The notes under the pieces were generated by a model. The model saw only the letters and a list, made by a program, of their open reading frames with translations, did not search any database and had not been told where the DNA came from. Of a stretch of 64,000 bases of DNA, positions 35,001 through 45,469 are shown piece by piece. Positions within the stretch are counted from its first letter, which is position 1. Each line of letters starts with the position of its first letter. A program made the position numbers and the translations under genes. This DNA is from Schistosoma mansoni. Its lineage: Eukaryota; Platyhelminthes; Trematoda; Strigeidida; Schistosomatidae. The DNA lies in contig NC_031502.1 in NCBI RefSeq assembly GCF_000237925.1, positions 15,364,434 through 15,428,433 on the forward strand, read 5' to 3'.

Positions 35001-36819
35001 TCAGTTAAGAACTTTGTTGACCACAAATACTTTCATCGTTTCTGAAAAATGACCTATGTCTAGTATGATTTTTCACTGTTTATGGGGGATTCATAAGCCT
35101 AGCGCGAATACAAAGCATATGAGTACTTAAAAGTAGTCTAGTATTCCATTCATTTAAACGTGGAGGAATACTTTCTCCCTTTGTAGTATGCTGAGCTTTT
35201 GTGGTGGCCTTTAAATAATTTTAGGACGTCTATAAGTTTGTTTTATGAAATTTGTTTGAAGTCATGTAGTACTCTATGTTATGTCGTGATCACAAAGCTC
35301 ATTTTAGTCATTCAGAATTATAGAATAAGAAATTTTCGACCGGACAAACATACTCATAATTAATCAAAACAGAAATTAGGTGTTTATTTATATGTGCAAT
35401 TTATTCCGCTTAAGTATTGGATCGTGACTTGATGGAAGGTAAGGGACAATCAAACGATTAGTGCTTAGACTCTCTTGAACCATTCTAACTAAATTGTGAA
35501 CGATAACAGAATGGGCAATAAGATTTTTAACAACCCAATATAATTTAAATTTAGACCTGGTTACATCTGGTATTCTCTGACTCATCAATTAGAACAAAGG
35601 ACTAGTTACTTGAAAACCTAACTACAGCCTAATCTACGGATATCAGCGTAAGGAATTTAGTTATCAGGAATCATATACTTAATGGCTGCAACGTAGGAGG
35701 GAATGTTAGCTCTTTACTTGACAATGGTATAGCACGAATCATCCAGGCAGTTATCAGTGTGAACAGTTAAAGAACGTGAGGTCTCTGGATATGTAACCTT
35801 TTTATCTTTTGGTTAACGTTACAATGAGTAGTTAAATAGCGATCATATACTACAGAAACTTGTTGACATTAGGTCTATAAACTTTAGTTCATTATCTTAC
35901 TCTTACAGATTTAAAAATGTAGTTATTAAAGACTCTGATTAACGGCTGTGACGATCTGATTTACAGTCTTGATATGAAGGTGATGGCATACGATTGTAAC
36001 ATACATGAGAAGTACTGAAGTTTAGTGATGAGAAATTTCTATTTACGTTTAACTAGTAATTTTATTCAAGAGTATTTTAACTGTTGAACGGTTGATCTAT
36101 TGAACTCAAAACATTACGTCTAACAAAGCTATTACTGATAATGAGAGATAAACACATAGATAAAAATAACTAGATAGATAAACCCTGTTATGAATATCCA
36201 TGTGGGACCTGAGACTATTAAATGTATTTAGAATCTTAGTTATCTGAACTCCATAATATCAATAGTTATTTTTACATTTGGTTTAACTTTTTGAATACCC
36301 TTTAGTAAATCCACCACATATCCGCTTAAGGAATCTTGTACCAAATGATAAATAATAGGGTTTAGAATCCCCATCCTTTAAAGTAAACAGTGATACAATG
36401 ATCTGTAACAAATTTACAACGTATAATCTTGCTCAAAAGTAGACTAATTCACGTGTGACTTATGCCATAGAAACATTGCATGTATAGTGGTTAAATGCTA
36501 TAATATATTTATACCTATAATAACTTACTTGATGTGAATTAGTTGGATCTAATATATTGGCTGCTTCAACTTCATTGATAACTTTGGTACAAATGTCTGC
36601 AACGGGATTCAAGCATGTAGAAGTTGTGTTTGAAAATTGAATGTCTTCATGGTCTTTTGTATATGTAACTCCGGTTGGTTGAGCAGTTGATGAGCCAGTG
36701 GAACTACTGAAATTAGCTGGAACACCAGTAGTTGAAGAAATAATAGTATCACTTGATGAAGACGATACGGTACTGGGCACCATAAGATTACTATTTATAG
36801 GACTAGTTGAACTGAACAT
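22886..36819 (-). CDS. RBFOX: RBFOX / Fox-1 family RNA-binding splicing regulator
   Basis: RBFOX proteins bind (U)GCAUG through one RRM and control alternative splicing in the nucleus. Coding segments in transcript order: 36819-36529, 34632-34186, 33781-33728, 32752-32660, 28324-~28278, 26339-25738, 24576-24002, 23042-22886. The RRM runs [20 protein letters not shown] (RNP2) | [18 protein letters not shown] | GFGFVTF (RNP1) ...[10 protein letters not shown] | INNATARV, matching vertebrate RBFOX almost residue for residue. The 54-nt and 93-nt exons have the same lengths as I recall in vertebrate genes. The C-terminal half is very rich in Ala, Ser, Thr and Asn with a six-Gln run, and ends [13 protein letters not shown], like the vertebrate YRGGYNRFAPY end. 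The predicted protein is about 750 residues, much longer than the vertebrate ~400. The true start may lie further right, and the join between 28324 and 26339 is unresolved. Confidence 0.92.
23043..24001 (-). other. RBFOX last intron
   Basis: Canonical GTAAGT donor at 23996-24001 and TTTCAG acceptor at 23043-23048. If unspliced, translation would stop at once (TCG TAA). No nested gene seen. Confidence 0.8.
24002..24576 (-). CDS. RBFOX: RBFOX Ala/Gln/Ser-rich exon
   Basis: 191 codons plus two bases. It starts [19 protein letters not shown], then [12 protein letters not shown], several Ala runs (the longest is nine Ala around 24055-24090), and Ser/Asn/Thr-rich linkers. The acceptor is ambiguous: TAG at 24577-24579 gives a 575-nt exon, while CAG six bases later (24571-24573) gives one starting at TGG. 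Both keep the frame and would differ by Val-Gln. The donor is GTAAGT. Confidence 0.85.
24577..25737 (-). other. RBFOX intron
   Basis: GTAAGC donor at 25732-25737. Phase 0 on both sides. No coding or repeat signal seen within. Confidence 0.75.
25738..26339 (-). CDS. RBFOX: RBFOX Ala-rich exon after the RRM
   Basis: 602 nt: two bases, then 200 codons, ending in phase 0 before GTAAGC. The start is [17 protein letters not shown] followed by Ala runs and [13 protein letters not shown]; the rest is Ala, Gly, Asn and Pro rich with no charged clusters. The acceptor is a TAGCAG tandem (NAGNAG) at 26336-26341, so isoforms differing by one residue are possible. A different frame here gives a 89-residue ORF, which is a shadow. 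Confidence 0.85.
26340..28273 (-). other. RBFOX intron region, possibly hiding a small exon
   Basis: Joining the exon at 28324 to that at 26339 does not preserve frame with either visible donor. A further short exon, of length 3n+2 if donor GTAATA is used or 3n+1 if GTCCAT is used, would be needed here. I did not identify one. A repeat-like segment lies at 26750-27060. Confidence 0.5.
26750..27060. repeat. Probable degraded SINE-like repeat
   Basis: The piece CACTGGACAACTGTTT near 26810 and the stretch GGTCACGGCTTCTCAATAGAACT near 27000 resemble parts of the repeat cluster at 41075-41095 and 41325-41350. Base composition is more GC-rich than its surroundings. Divergence is high, so limits are approximate. 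Confidence 0.35.
28274..28324 (-). CDS. RBFOX: RBFOX exon closing the RRM (NNATARV), 3' limit uncertain
   Basis: After a good acceptor (CCATTTTCTTACTAG) the frame from ...GRKIE continues [16 protein letters not shown] and then hits TAA at 28274-28276. Vertebrate RBFOX has VNNATARVMTNKK here. Either the donor GTAATA at 28272-28277 (exon end 28278) is used, which avoids the stop by splicing inside the Glu codon, or this is a terminal exon giving a short isoform ending right after the RRM. GTCCAT at 28300-28303 is a weaker donor candidate. Confidence 0.7.
   Translation of the reverse strand: MNNATARVHTFFKIFE
28325..32659 (-). other. RBFOX large intron
   Basis: 4.3 kb of AT-rich intron (GTAGGA donor, TACTAG acceptor). 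No exon or recognisable element found; the small ORF at 31064-31261 shows no features. Confidence 0.65.
32660..32752 (-). CDS. RBFOX: RBFOX RRM exon, 93 nt (RNP1)
   Basis: 31 codons in phase 0: [20 protein letters not shown] through [17 protein letters not shown] is the RNP1 strand whose aromatic side chains stack on RNA. The acceptor is GATAG and the donor GTAGGA. The length equals the 93-nt vertebrate RBFOX exon that can be skipped to give RRM-defective isoforms. Confidence 0.93.
32753..33727 (-). other. RBFOX intron
   Basis: Donor GTATAT, acceptor TTGATAG. No coding content seen. Confidence 0.7.
33728..33781 (-). CDS. RBFOX: RBFOX RRM exon, 54 nt
   Basis: 18 codons, [18 protein letters not shown], in phase 0 with both neighbours. 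It matches the vertebrate 54-nt exon ([18 protein letters not shown]) at 15 of 18 positions. Confidence 0.94.
33782..34185 (-). other. RBFOX intron
   Basis: 404 bp between GTAAGT (34180-34185) and the acceptor TTATAG. No additional feature seen. Confidence 0.75.
34186..34632 (-). CDS. RBFOX: RBFOX exon with N-terminal linker and RRM start
   Basis: 149 codons, phase 0 at both ends. [20 protein letters not shown] begins the exon, followed by a Ser/Thr-rich linker, then [20 protein letters not shown] and DLRQLLG. The phenylalanine-rich loop that clamps the GCAUG guanine (IPFRFRE) is intact. Donor GTAAGT. Confidence 0.92.
34633..36528 (-). other. RBFOX intron
   Basis: 1.9 kb AT-rich intron (GTAAGT donor, ATTTAG acceptor). 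The ORF at 35388-35588 is without features. Confidence 0.7.
36529..36819 (-). CDS. RBFOX: RBFOX upstream coding exon, possible start
   Basis: 97 codons from ATG at 36817-36819: [20 protein letters not shown], Ser/Thr-rich, then DPTNSHQ before GTAAGT, phase 0 into the next exon. The frame stays open upstream of this ATG to a possible acceptor (GTATCAG near 36832), so this could be an internal exon and the real start further right. Confidence 0.7.
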
Positions 36820-39800
36820 AATTTCTTTTCTTCTGATACAGTGAACGCCTTAATAAGTGATCTAATTAATTTTAGAAACTCCTTTACAGAGAATGTTGCT
36901 AAGTATTCGTGGAAACCTTCAGCTTGTGTACCCTTGTAAGATAATAGAAAGCATATTGATGCAATCTTAAGGACTCTTATGTATAAGGAAATGGCTTCAT
37001 ATTTCATGAAATTAGAATTGTTATTAGTCATTTCAGAATTAAAATCATTCGGACAAAATTTGGAGAACTGGTGTTGAATGAGTTTTTTATAACTTATCAG
37101 TAAAATAAATCATTGACTGTCCAGGTAATATTGGTCTCCGAAATGGTCATAAAATTAAGATTCTTAGGATTGGTTATCTCTATGGAGGGTGATTTACTAA
37201 AGAACAACAATAATTTTCTTCTTACTCCGAGAGAATAATACTAAATACCAGATGTTTGGTGAACTGAACGATTAGCTAACAATCTCTTATGGAACACTGG
37301 ATATCAACTTGGTGGATAAATATTGTTGTCGTGTGACATGTAGGTTATAATCTGTTTAAAATTATCATTGAGTGCAGCTAAAGCTTTCACACTGGTACAA
37401 ATGGATCTTCAGTTCTCCATTAATTTACATGGTTCTGTAGCTAATGTTATCGACGAAAACTGACTTCAGAACGTTTTCTAGTCGACAACAAATGGGTGTT
37501 TGATCTGTATATCATATCCAGTGAGCATATTGTGATCGATCATTTTTAAATAAACACGAATTACAAACCTTTCGTTCTACATCAGCTAATCCTTCTCACT
37601 AAGTAAACATGACAATTTGAGTAGTTGAGTATTTGATAGTGATATATGTATCAATCGATCAGTCATTTATCTTACAGCAGCTTATCTTTATTAGCCTTCT
37701 ACTGTTAATAATGGACATTAAATCCCTTTTATTTCCAAAATTGAAATGATTTCTTGGAGACATATTACTTAGTAATTGGTAACAATAATTAAAAGTTTTC
37801 ACTGAATATTCAATAATATCTACCAAGTAAATTATTGGCAATTTAGGAGAGCCAAACCAACATAAATTACTGGGCTCAACAGCTGATTGATGAGAACTAT
37901 TTGCTACAAAAAGATTTGATTCACTGAAATACATGATTGATGCTAATTATTACCGGCTTTTTAGGTTTATCGAGACTCATATACATTTTTACTTTTATGT
38001 AGATGCTATATTCTGTCGTATGTTTAAATAGTGGAAACCTCATCATTTCATTCAATAAGTGGTAACTATGATAAAATAGAAACTGGACATAGTTGATTTT
38101 CTAATTCTATTATTTATTTGACTGATGTAACAACACATATGTTAATTTTTATCCAACAACCTGACACTACTTATCTGACATCCAGCTTTAGTGTAAACAG
38201 GAAAGGTATTGTTTATCCAGACGAAGTAAAATAAGTACCTGTTGAAGATTAAATAAACATGAAATAAATAGAACAGTCCTCCAATTGGTCACTATCAAAT
38301 GCATAAGCGTTAAGCTTTAGATTTCAGGAAGCTTTTATTACTGGTATTATTAATTACCAGTACTACTTGGGGAAATTATTTTAAAATCCCTTCATGATGA
38401 CCTAACTCCTTGAACTATCAGTGACCTTAGATATACCGACAGAAAAACCAGTAGTGCTGGCCGTAACTGGTGAACCGTTATTAAAAATAAGTTGCATTCG
38501 AAAACTCCATGATATACATTTATTAATTACTTAACATGTTTAAATCACCAACTAATAGAGAGTTTAAGTTTAAGTTCATGACAGGAAGCCTCTTCAATAA
38601 AGTCTCAAATTTTGTAGACTCTTTAAATGAAAATGCGTGGAAAAGAGTAACTTCTTTAATATATTCATCCTTCACAGTCTTATAAGCATTACGCATCCGG
38701 TAAAAATCTCAAGCAGCAGATAATAATTATAAGGCACTGAAATACAGCAATCCTAAATTTTGTTTAATGGCACTATTGAACTCTAAACATAGACTAATTT
38801 GAAAAAAACGGTTGAGATGTTCCTAAACAATATAACGTAGATTATCGGAGATTAAACAACATAAGCGTTAGATTTTTCACTTACCAGATTCTTCTTTCCG
38901 TTCGAGACTTAATAACCGAATTACTAAAATAGCAAAAAGATATCTGATAAACTGAAGCTTCTGTTCCACTTTTAGTTGGCAGAAAGCTATGTGTGCAATC
39001 AATAAGATTCACGCAAATAAACAGTAAGGTTGCTAATGTGTTTGTGTGCTTCCCAGTGTGAATATTAGTGAATACCTGCGCACAAACATAAACACAACGA
39101 ATGCATCAACTTTTTAATGAATCAGTCCAATCAGGAACCTAAAAGAGGAAGAAAATAGGATATTTTCCAAAAATATTTGAACATATGCTGTCTGGACTTG
39201 CGGTCTGCCCTGCTGGGGCAATAATCAAAGTAATGAAGCACACTACCCTTTATAGGTATTTCGACCATGCCCAGTTCTTATTTAGACGTTTTCAACAATT
39301 AGTTTTTGTTGAGGAAGGGGAATGCAGCATAAAAGTTAGTTTAAATGGAAAAATATTCACTTGGAGACAACATGTTATGAAAAATTAGTTTGTTTTTAGG
39401 TAGGTAATACATTTTTCTTTCATACAATACTTGTGAAATGTTAGGAAAGGTAGTGTCCTAAATAATTTTTGACAGGATATGAATAGTTTATCGATTACAA
39501 GCACCTTAAATCACTATGAATATGCTGATTATTAAAGTGGGCAGATTCCTAATATTTATTTTAGTAAGTGTGCATCCACATATTAGTTTGGTTCTGCTTG
39601 CATTTTCATCATACCAGTCTACGAATATACTTATTTAATATCATAAAATTCAACTGGACCTGAATAAATAAATCCAAACATATTTTCAAATGAGTCACTA
39701 CTGCATAGTTTTAATTTAAAGTAAATAAATTTTTATTCCTTGGACCACTAGTAAATTATATATTATGTCCGACGTACATACACCGTTTCTCCAAATTGAA

Positions 39801-39833
39801 GATAACACAGTCAAATGAATTCACTTAAATTAT
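36820..39833. other. RBFOX 5' side, no further exon recognised
   Basis: Expected to contain more RBFOX 5' exons or the promoter of a short isoform; none could be supported. ORFs at 36795-37031 and 37659-37934 look random. Confidence 0.4.
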
Positions 39834-40115
39834 CTAGGTATTGAGTGTTCCTGAATAGTTAATTGAGAGTGCTTGTTCAGGTAGCCAGTTCGTTACCTTT
39901 GATATTTTGATCAAATATCCTCCATCAACCTGTGTTTCGGATGGTAGTATTATTTGATCATAACGAAATGCAATTGATACAACAATATGACTAAATTGCA
40001 AACTATGACATTTAGAAATAATAAAGTCAATGTTCTCTTCGATCTGCATTCTGAGTAACAGTGGTACCAGAAAAATGACCCAGTAAACACATTGTTTGTC
40101 CACTATTAAAAGGTT
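39834..40115 (-). repeat. Dispersed repeat, copy a (inverted relative to 44990-45215)
   Basis: On the minus strand the ORF VDKQCVYWVIFLVPLLLRMQ and the following SKCHSLQFSHIVVSIAF parallel the plus-strand ORF at 44994-45209 (VDKQCVYWIIFMIPLLLIMQ, SKCQSLHFSHIVVPIAF). At DNA level the two stretches agree over about 100 bases with scattered changes. Probably the 3' part of a transposable element; family not identified. Confidence 0.6.
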
Positions 40116-40995
40116 TTACAAACTACGTATAAATGTTAAACTCCTTTGAAACGTGTATATAGTACAGATACCCTTTGTATATGTAAACCACAGTACATCA
40201 GCAAAGGATTAAGGAAATAGATAAATGATGTAAAAAGTCACAGTTTAGTTTAATTAGAATGTTAATACTTCAGCACAGTAATTTTTATCTGTAGACTCGT
40301 AGCTATTGGTAAAGATTTCACTCATAATCAAGACAAGCGATCGGAAAATTACGAAATTAACTGTTATGAGAAAAAACATACACAATAATCCATGTCACAA
40401 TCCTTTTCAGTGCATTGTATTAAGTTTAAACTTCGTAATACTCTGTGAATTTAAAAATATGAATTTGTTGGTTGAATGAAAACTGATCGGCCTCTGATCG
40501 AAATTGTTGTATTATTTGTACTTAACTGGATTTACTTAACAAAGTATATAACAGTCAAAGATTGGATACTGTATCAATACCATTAAGAAAAATACTGAAC
40601 ATTTTTGTAGAGTTCGAAAAAGACAATACGAATTAAGATTATAAAAGTCATTCAGAAAGAAATCAAAATTAACCTAACTGACAAATGATGAATTCAGTAC
40701 TTAAGGTGGGAGATAAGTAGTGGGAAACTCAGTAATGTTGGCAGACAGAATTGGGACACTATAACAGGGGAATAAGTTATTTATCAAATATCATCATATA
40801 CCATTACTGGAATTTCATTATATATGTGAAATTTTTTTAAAAGTAACTGAATAAATCATTGAGGCAATAATAAATAATAAATCAGTACACATATATCCCA
40901 ATTTTTCGATTTCTTATGTCTACAATAATAAGTATTGAATTTACTTTCATTAATTGTTAGTAGAGAACTGAAACGAACAATTACTATTTATCAGA
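40116..40995. other. Noncoding
   Basis: AT-rich sequence; nothing recognised. Confidence 0.4.
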
Positions 40996-41285
40996 AGGGG
41001 GTTTTTGTGGAGATTTTAGTAATTTTTTATATAGTTGAAATCATGAGTCAATTGAAGCTACACCACCATGGAAAACCTGGAAACACTGGACGGCTGTTCC
41101 GTCGTATTGTGGGACTCTTCAACAGTGCGCGTCCACGATCCCGCCTCGCGAGATCCGAACCCAGGACCTATCAGTCTCGCGCCAGAGCACTTAACCGATA
41201 GACCACTGAGCCGGCAGGTATCCAACGGTGTTCATATCTAACTTCAACCAATCCACGAAGTTGAGCAACCATTCACCAGTGTCTT
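40996..41285 (-). mobile_element. Hammerhead SINE (Sm-alpha-like), minus-strand copy, degenerate ribozyme
   Basis: On the minus strand from 41285 leftward: GGTTGCTCAACTTCGTGGAT, a tRNA-like part (GGCTCAGTGGTCTATCGGTT then GGTTCGGATCT as a B-box), and the hammerhead-like block at 41079-41138. The copy ends CTTCAATTGACTCATGATTT followed by an A/T-rich tail. The ribozyme core is damaged: TTGAAGA for CTGANGA and GGAAC for GAAAC. Confidence 0.8.
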
Positions 41286-41429
41286 CAGTGAGTTGATATC
41301 TCCCAACAGACGTGGTTGAACTACACTGGTCACTGCTTCTCACTAGAACTCCAGGAAATACCTCATGGAGCCAGTCACTAGTGAGCATATGATGTCTTAC
41401 TAATAAAAGTAATATATCTGATTGTATAA
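41286..41429. repeat. Spacer between inverted SINE copies, repeat-like
   Basis: Includes CACTGGTCACTGCTTCTCAC, also found with changes near 27000. Probably an additional or composite repeat segment in the cluster. Confidence 0.35.
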
Positions 41430-41570
41430 ATAACATGTGTGGATGCGCACTGCTGAGGAGTCCCACAATAGGACGAAACGGCCGTCCAGTGCTTCCAGGT
41501 TTTCCATGGTGGTCTAGCTTCAATTGACTCATCATTTCAACTATATAAAAAATTATTTGTGTTAGAGAAC
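41430..41570 (+). mobile_element. Hammerhead SINE, plus-strand 3' part
   Basis: Starts at the hammerhead block and continues TTCCAGGTTTTCCATGGTGG, TCTAGCTTCAATTGACTCAT, then TTTCAACTATATAAAAAATT. The tRNA-like 5' half is missing. Together with the minus-strand copy it makes an inverted repeat with arms of about 100 bases. Confidence 0.75.
41440..41497 (+). ncRNA. Hammerhead ribozyme, type I
   Basis: Stem I GCACTG (41447-41452) pairs with CAGTGC (41487-41492). The core is CTGAGGA (41453-41459). Stem II GTCC (41460-41463) and GGAC (41471-41474) enclose a 7-nt loop, followed by GAAA (41475-41478). A very short stem III CGG/CCG is followed by TC, with predicted cleavage after 41486. TGGA upstream and TCCA downstream extend stem I beyond an internal bulge, as in schistosomal hammerheads. 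All invariant core bases are present. Confidence 0.8.
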
Positions 41571-42254
41571 AATAAATTCTTGTAGATAAATGTTGATAGT
41601 CAATAAATTTAGTAGTATATACTCCGTAAGAAAATAGATGTTAGTCTATTATTTGTAATTTTTATACTCCATTACACAAATTTGTAACTAAACATATTAG
41701 TCAGTTAACTAGAGATAACAAACGTACACTTTATTCATATGTCTTTTCTAGAACAATACGGATAATAGTTCCGCAATTCATAATTCAATTCATACGAATT
41801 CATCAATCATCAGCATTGATATAACTATAACTTTAATACTAAACAAAAGTATAAGATAAAGAATTCTACATTCTATACATAATTTGGAAACAATGATATT
41901 GATGCATGGAAGAACCTGTTCTATGTTCGATTTCGATCAGCTTCGTGAATAAATTATCGTTGTTCAACCGAATGAGGTTTCTTTCAATTGGCTTACTACA
42001 AATAACAAACCGAACTGTAAACAATGCAACAAATTCAGATTCATAATTCATTCTTGCTATAAATCATTCACAGTTCACTACATCAGAACTTTCGCAACTT
42101 TCACAATCAACAACTTCTTAGTTAATTTTCATTTTCTAGTTTATTGTCTGTGTTTAAAAAACAGGATTTCTCTATGCGTGTTTTGGTCCTCTTATTTAAA
42201 ATCTTTTGACAACAGTGGATAAGAAGTATTAGGATATTTTGATATTGTAAGGCG
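41571..42254. other. Noncoding
   Basis: AT-rich; nothing recognised. Confidence 0.4.
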
Positions 42255-42500
42255 TTTCAGATCAGTATGCAACATGCGACATGGTACACTGCCCAGAGAG
42301 TTCAGTGTGGGACAAGCATTAATATCAAGAGATTTCCACGGAGTAAAGCTAACCTAGAAGATTGGAACAATAATCGACAGAAAAGGAAAAGTCATTTATG
42401 AAACAAAAGTCGGAGAAAAGATATGTGTGCGACATCCAAACCAACTACGACTGACCAGACAAGAGTGGAAGGCTGGAAGTGATTTAAAGCCGGATACACT
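42255..42500 (+). pseudogene. LTR retrotransposon integrase C-terminal relic (Gypsy-like)
   Basis: One frame reads REFSVGQALISRDFHGVKLT, a stop (TAG near 42353), then KIGTIIDRKGKVIYETKVGE and VRHPNQLR. The arrangement F-x-V-G-x-x-V/I-x-x-R-D-(F/Y) ... G-x-I/V ... Y-E-x-x-V-G ... R-H-x-N/D-Q-L is that of the C-terminal domain of Gypsy-type integrases, where the protein contacts DNA. Only this end of the element is seen; no LTR or tRNA primer site was recognised nearby. Confidence 0.6.
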
Positions 42501-44216
42501 GCAAAACATATTAAGTGAATCGCGTTATGCAACTAAAAATAACTCACGTAACAAGAGAAAGTGTACAACACCGCCAAGGCAGTCGCAGAGCATCCAACGA
42601 AATCTTAATCGAATAAGAATAAATGCTTATGATCTTTGTTATCCCTAATACTTCAAAAAATGGAAGTGTTATATCCGAAGAAAATCAAATTATGAGTAAC
42701 TTCCGAGAACTGTTTATAAGCTGTTAGAATATATATATCTTTTATCATAAGCTTTCAATTGACCTATTGGCTATTATTATATGATTTACTATTAGTAAGT
42801 TATTCCCAATCTATTAGTTATAACCTCTCACTCACAGCCACTTTTTGGCTTCATCCTGTATATTCGTTATTTTTTATTTCATGGCATGTTCGGTCTGGTT
42901 CGCTTGTATATAAACTACGTATGTCTGAAATACATTATTCATACAATGGAAACTGAGATTGCTCTCTGGACTCAACGGGCATGGTTAGGCGAGAAGTATC
43001 AGTAAGGATTTAGAGTTGAAACAAGGCTGCTAGTGTTGTTCTGACGTGCCATTAGTTTAGCGCAAGAATAAGGTCATATAAGTCAGTATTCGGATTGACG
43101 ATTTTGTCACAAGATAACTAACAGGGCAAAAGTCATAACAGTAAATATTGACCGGAAAGAGATATAAAAAAAGAAAAATTATATGTTCTTGTAATTTGAG
43201 GATTCTTCCAAATACAAACAAATCACGAGATGATATTTTGTAACTGTTAACAATAAACTGGAAAAAGAATGTTTGAAAGATCAAAAGAATATTTCCATTT
43301 TTTCATCATACTACTTAATCATGACAAGCAGCAACGTCTATTTCGTAATCACCATTTAGTCTACAATTCGAAAAGCGGTTCTCATAAACATTTTGAGGAC
43401 CGTGAGCGTAGGAACTTTTCCATCGTCCCATTGTACTTAAGAGTTTATGTCCTGTTTAATTCTAGAAAGAAATCAATCTTATGCGGCGGAAGTGCGGAGG
43501 ACGAAATGTTTAACTCTCAAAAAGCCCTTTTTAAAAACAATTTTTATTCATTTGTCGGTATATCTTATTAAAAAATTGAATACCTCCACGATGAAACAAT
43601 TATTCATTTCCCCCTAGTTACATAACTTAGTAATGTTTTGATAAAATATCAAGGAAATACTTTCGTTCAATAATTGTAAATCGAGAATTTATTATCAGTA
43701 AATATATGACCGATCCCGTTTGTTATTTATTGTAAAAACAAGATTCTTAACTATGGGTGTGAGTTTATAAGCGCCATTATGAAGTCCCAGAAGGATAGAC
43801 ATTAAAACTGGCTGATCTGAAGTATATACATTCCAAGGTTGTCATCGATAATGCGTTTTGTTGTGACTTTAGCATAGATAGTTATTTTTGTTAACACGTA
43901 TACAAAATAGGTTCTCTTTGGACCATTTTCTGTTCAACTTGAAAACCTATAATAATACCTCATCAGTATTTCCAGATATTTGTTTTCTCTTGATCTAAAA
44001 TATCTTATGTCTGAATGATTGCAGGTATGTATGACTGGTATATTATTACTACATCCCCCAATATTATAAGTTGGGTGTACATTGGTTTAGTGGTCATATC
44101 TCCCTCAGCAACTGATGGAAATAACTGGCTTACGAAAACCACAAAAACTAAAGTTTAATGGTCAATTTACTCCAGGCCTATGTAACACTGTTTCTGCCCA
44201 TTGTTGGTCAAACTCC

Positions 44217-44218
<2 letters not shown>
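42501..44218. other. Noncoding, possible further relic to about 42650
   Basis: The frame of the integrase relic stays open to 42645 with a basic, Asn/Arg-rich sequence that could be its tail. The rest is AT-rich with no recognised feature. Confidence 0.35.

Positions 44219-44262
<44 letters not shown>
44219..44262. repeat. (TA)n microsatellite
   Basis: Uninterrupted TA dinucleotide repeat of about 22 units. Confidence 0.97.
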
Positions 44263-44989
44263 GTGGTAATACGAAGCCTATAATTGTATTTAGCAGGTTT
44301 GTACTGGAGATGGACATGTGTTGTTCATTTGAAATCTACTTTTGCTCTCTGAGCTGGATGATTTGGTCGTAGAGCTTTCACTGTTCACCTGAATAACATC
44401 ATCAGCACAAACTTCAGGTAGAAATGAAGTGTCCGAATTTCTCCACATGTAACTCTAAGCGTGTGCAGTCGACCTCGGTCTTGATTGACATTTAAAGATC
44501 AATCAAACTCCAATACCAATCCATCCTGGTCGTGAAATACAACATACACGTATTTTCTTCTTTACTTTCGCACCAAACTCGAGAGACTCTAAATCCATTT
44601 ATGGAAAAATATCAGTAATCTATCATTGTTGCCTATCTTTGAAGATTATGTATTCTCCAAACAATTCCTTACAGACCTTATACAGAAAGGATTGAAGCTG
44701 CACAGTTATTTAGATACATTTTATATTCTATTGTCTGGGTACTCAGTCATGATCATAAAGATATTTATCTCCTGAACTCTACATAATATGTAACATTTAG
44801 TATTTTATGGTTTTGACGTAATCACTTAAATATGTATATTAGTCGGGTGTAACACAATAACCATGTAAATTTTTTGTGTTGTCTCGTAACATCCATTTAT
44901 ATATCAACAGCTTGCTAAAATTAGTTCTGTTTGTCTTTTTTACTCTCGTGATAATCACAGTTATGACAAACAATCAAGCTGATATGAAC
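44263..44989. other. Noncoding
   Basis: No gene or repeat recognised between the TA repeat and the dispersed repeat. Confidence 0.4.
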
Positions 44990-45215
44990 TGATATGAAAC
45001 TTTTAATAGTGGACAAACAATGTGTTTACTGGATCATTTTTATGATACCACTGTTACTCATAATGCAGATCCACGAGAACATTCACTTTTTTATTTCTAA
45101 GTGTCAGAGTTTGCACTTTAGTCATATTGTTGTACCAATTGCATTTTGTTGTCACATATCTTTAATATTCGCGAATAAAGTACGTTTTGTCTGTCTGTCT
45201 ATCTTTTAGCTAGTT
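44990..45215 (+). repeat. Dispersed repeat, copy b
   Basis: Partner of 39834-40115 in opposite orientation; shares TTTTAATAGTGGACAAACAA and the following ~100 bases. It ends in AATAAAGTACG and a GTCT-rich stretch (45189-45203), which looks like the 3' end of a non-LTR element. It lies 255 bases upstream of the LDH-like start codon. Confidence 0.6.
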
Positions 45216-45469
45216 TTGTCAGTAATAACAGAAATGAAATAAGACATATGTATCTGATATGTTATGTATGTTCTGCATTCGACGAACGACCTAGATGCTG
45301 AAAATCAATTATAATCAGTTATTGGCCAATTCTGTCATTTTAACCTAAATCGAGACATTATTTAAGCAGTTGATTCTTTTCATGGCAAAAATAGCTTACG
45401 AGGTGTACGTGTGTATAGCAAATATTCTTCCGAAACTGCTTCCAGTCTGCTTTTATTCCTGGTCTCACC

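Noticed and set aside
41191-41535. 114-codon minus-strand ORF across the SINE pair
   Set aside because: Chance open frame through the repeat arms; the conserved elements are structural RNA and tRNA-like promoter boxes, not coding.
44219-44262. TA repeat as a CRISPR-like or regulatory array
   Set aside because: Plain dinucleotide microsatellite; no spacer structure, and the genome is eukaryotic.
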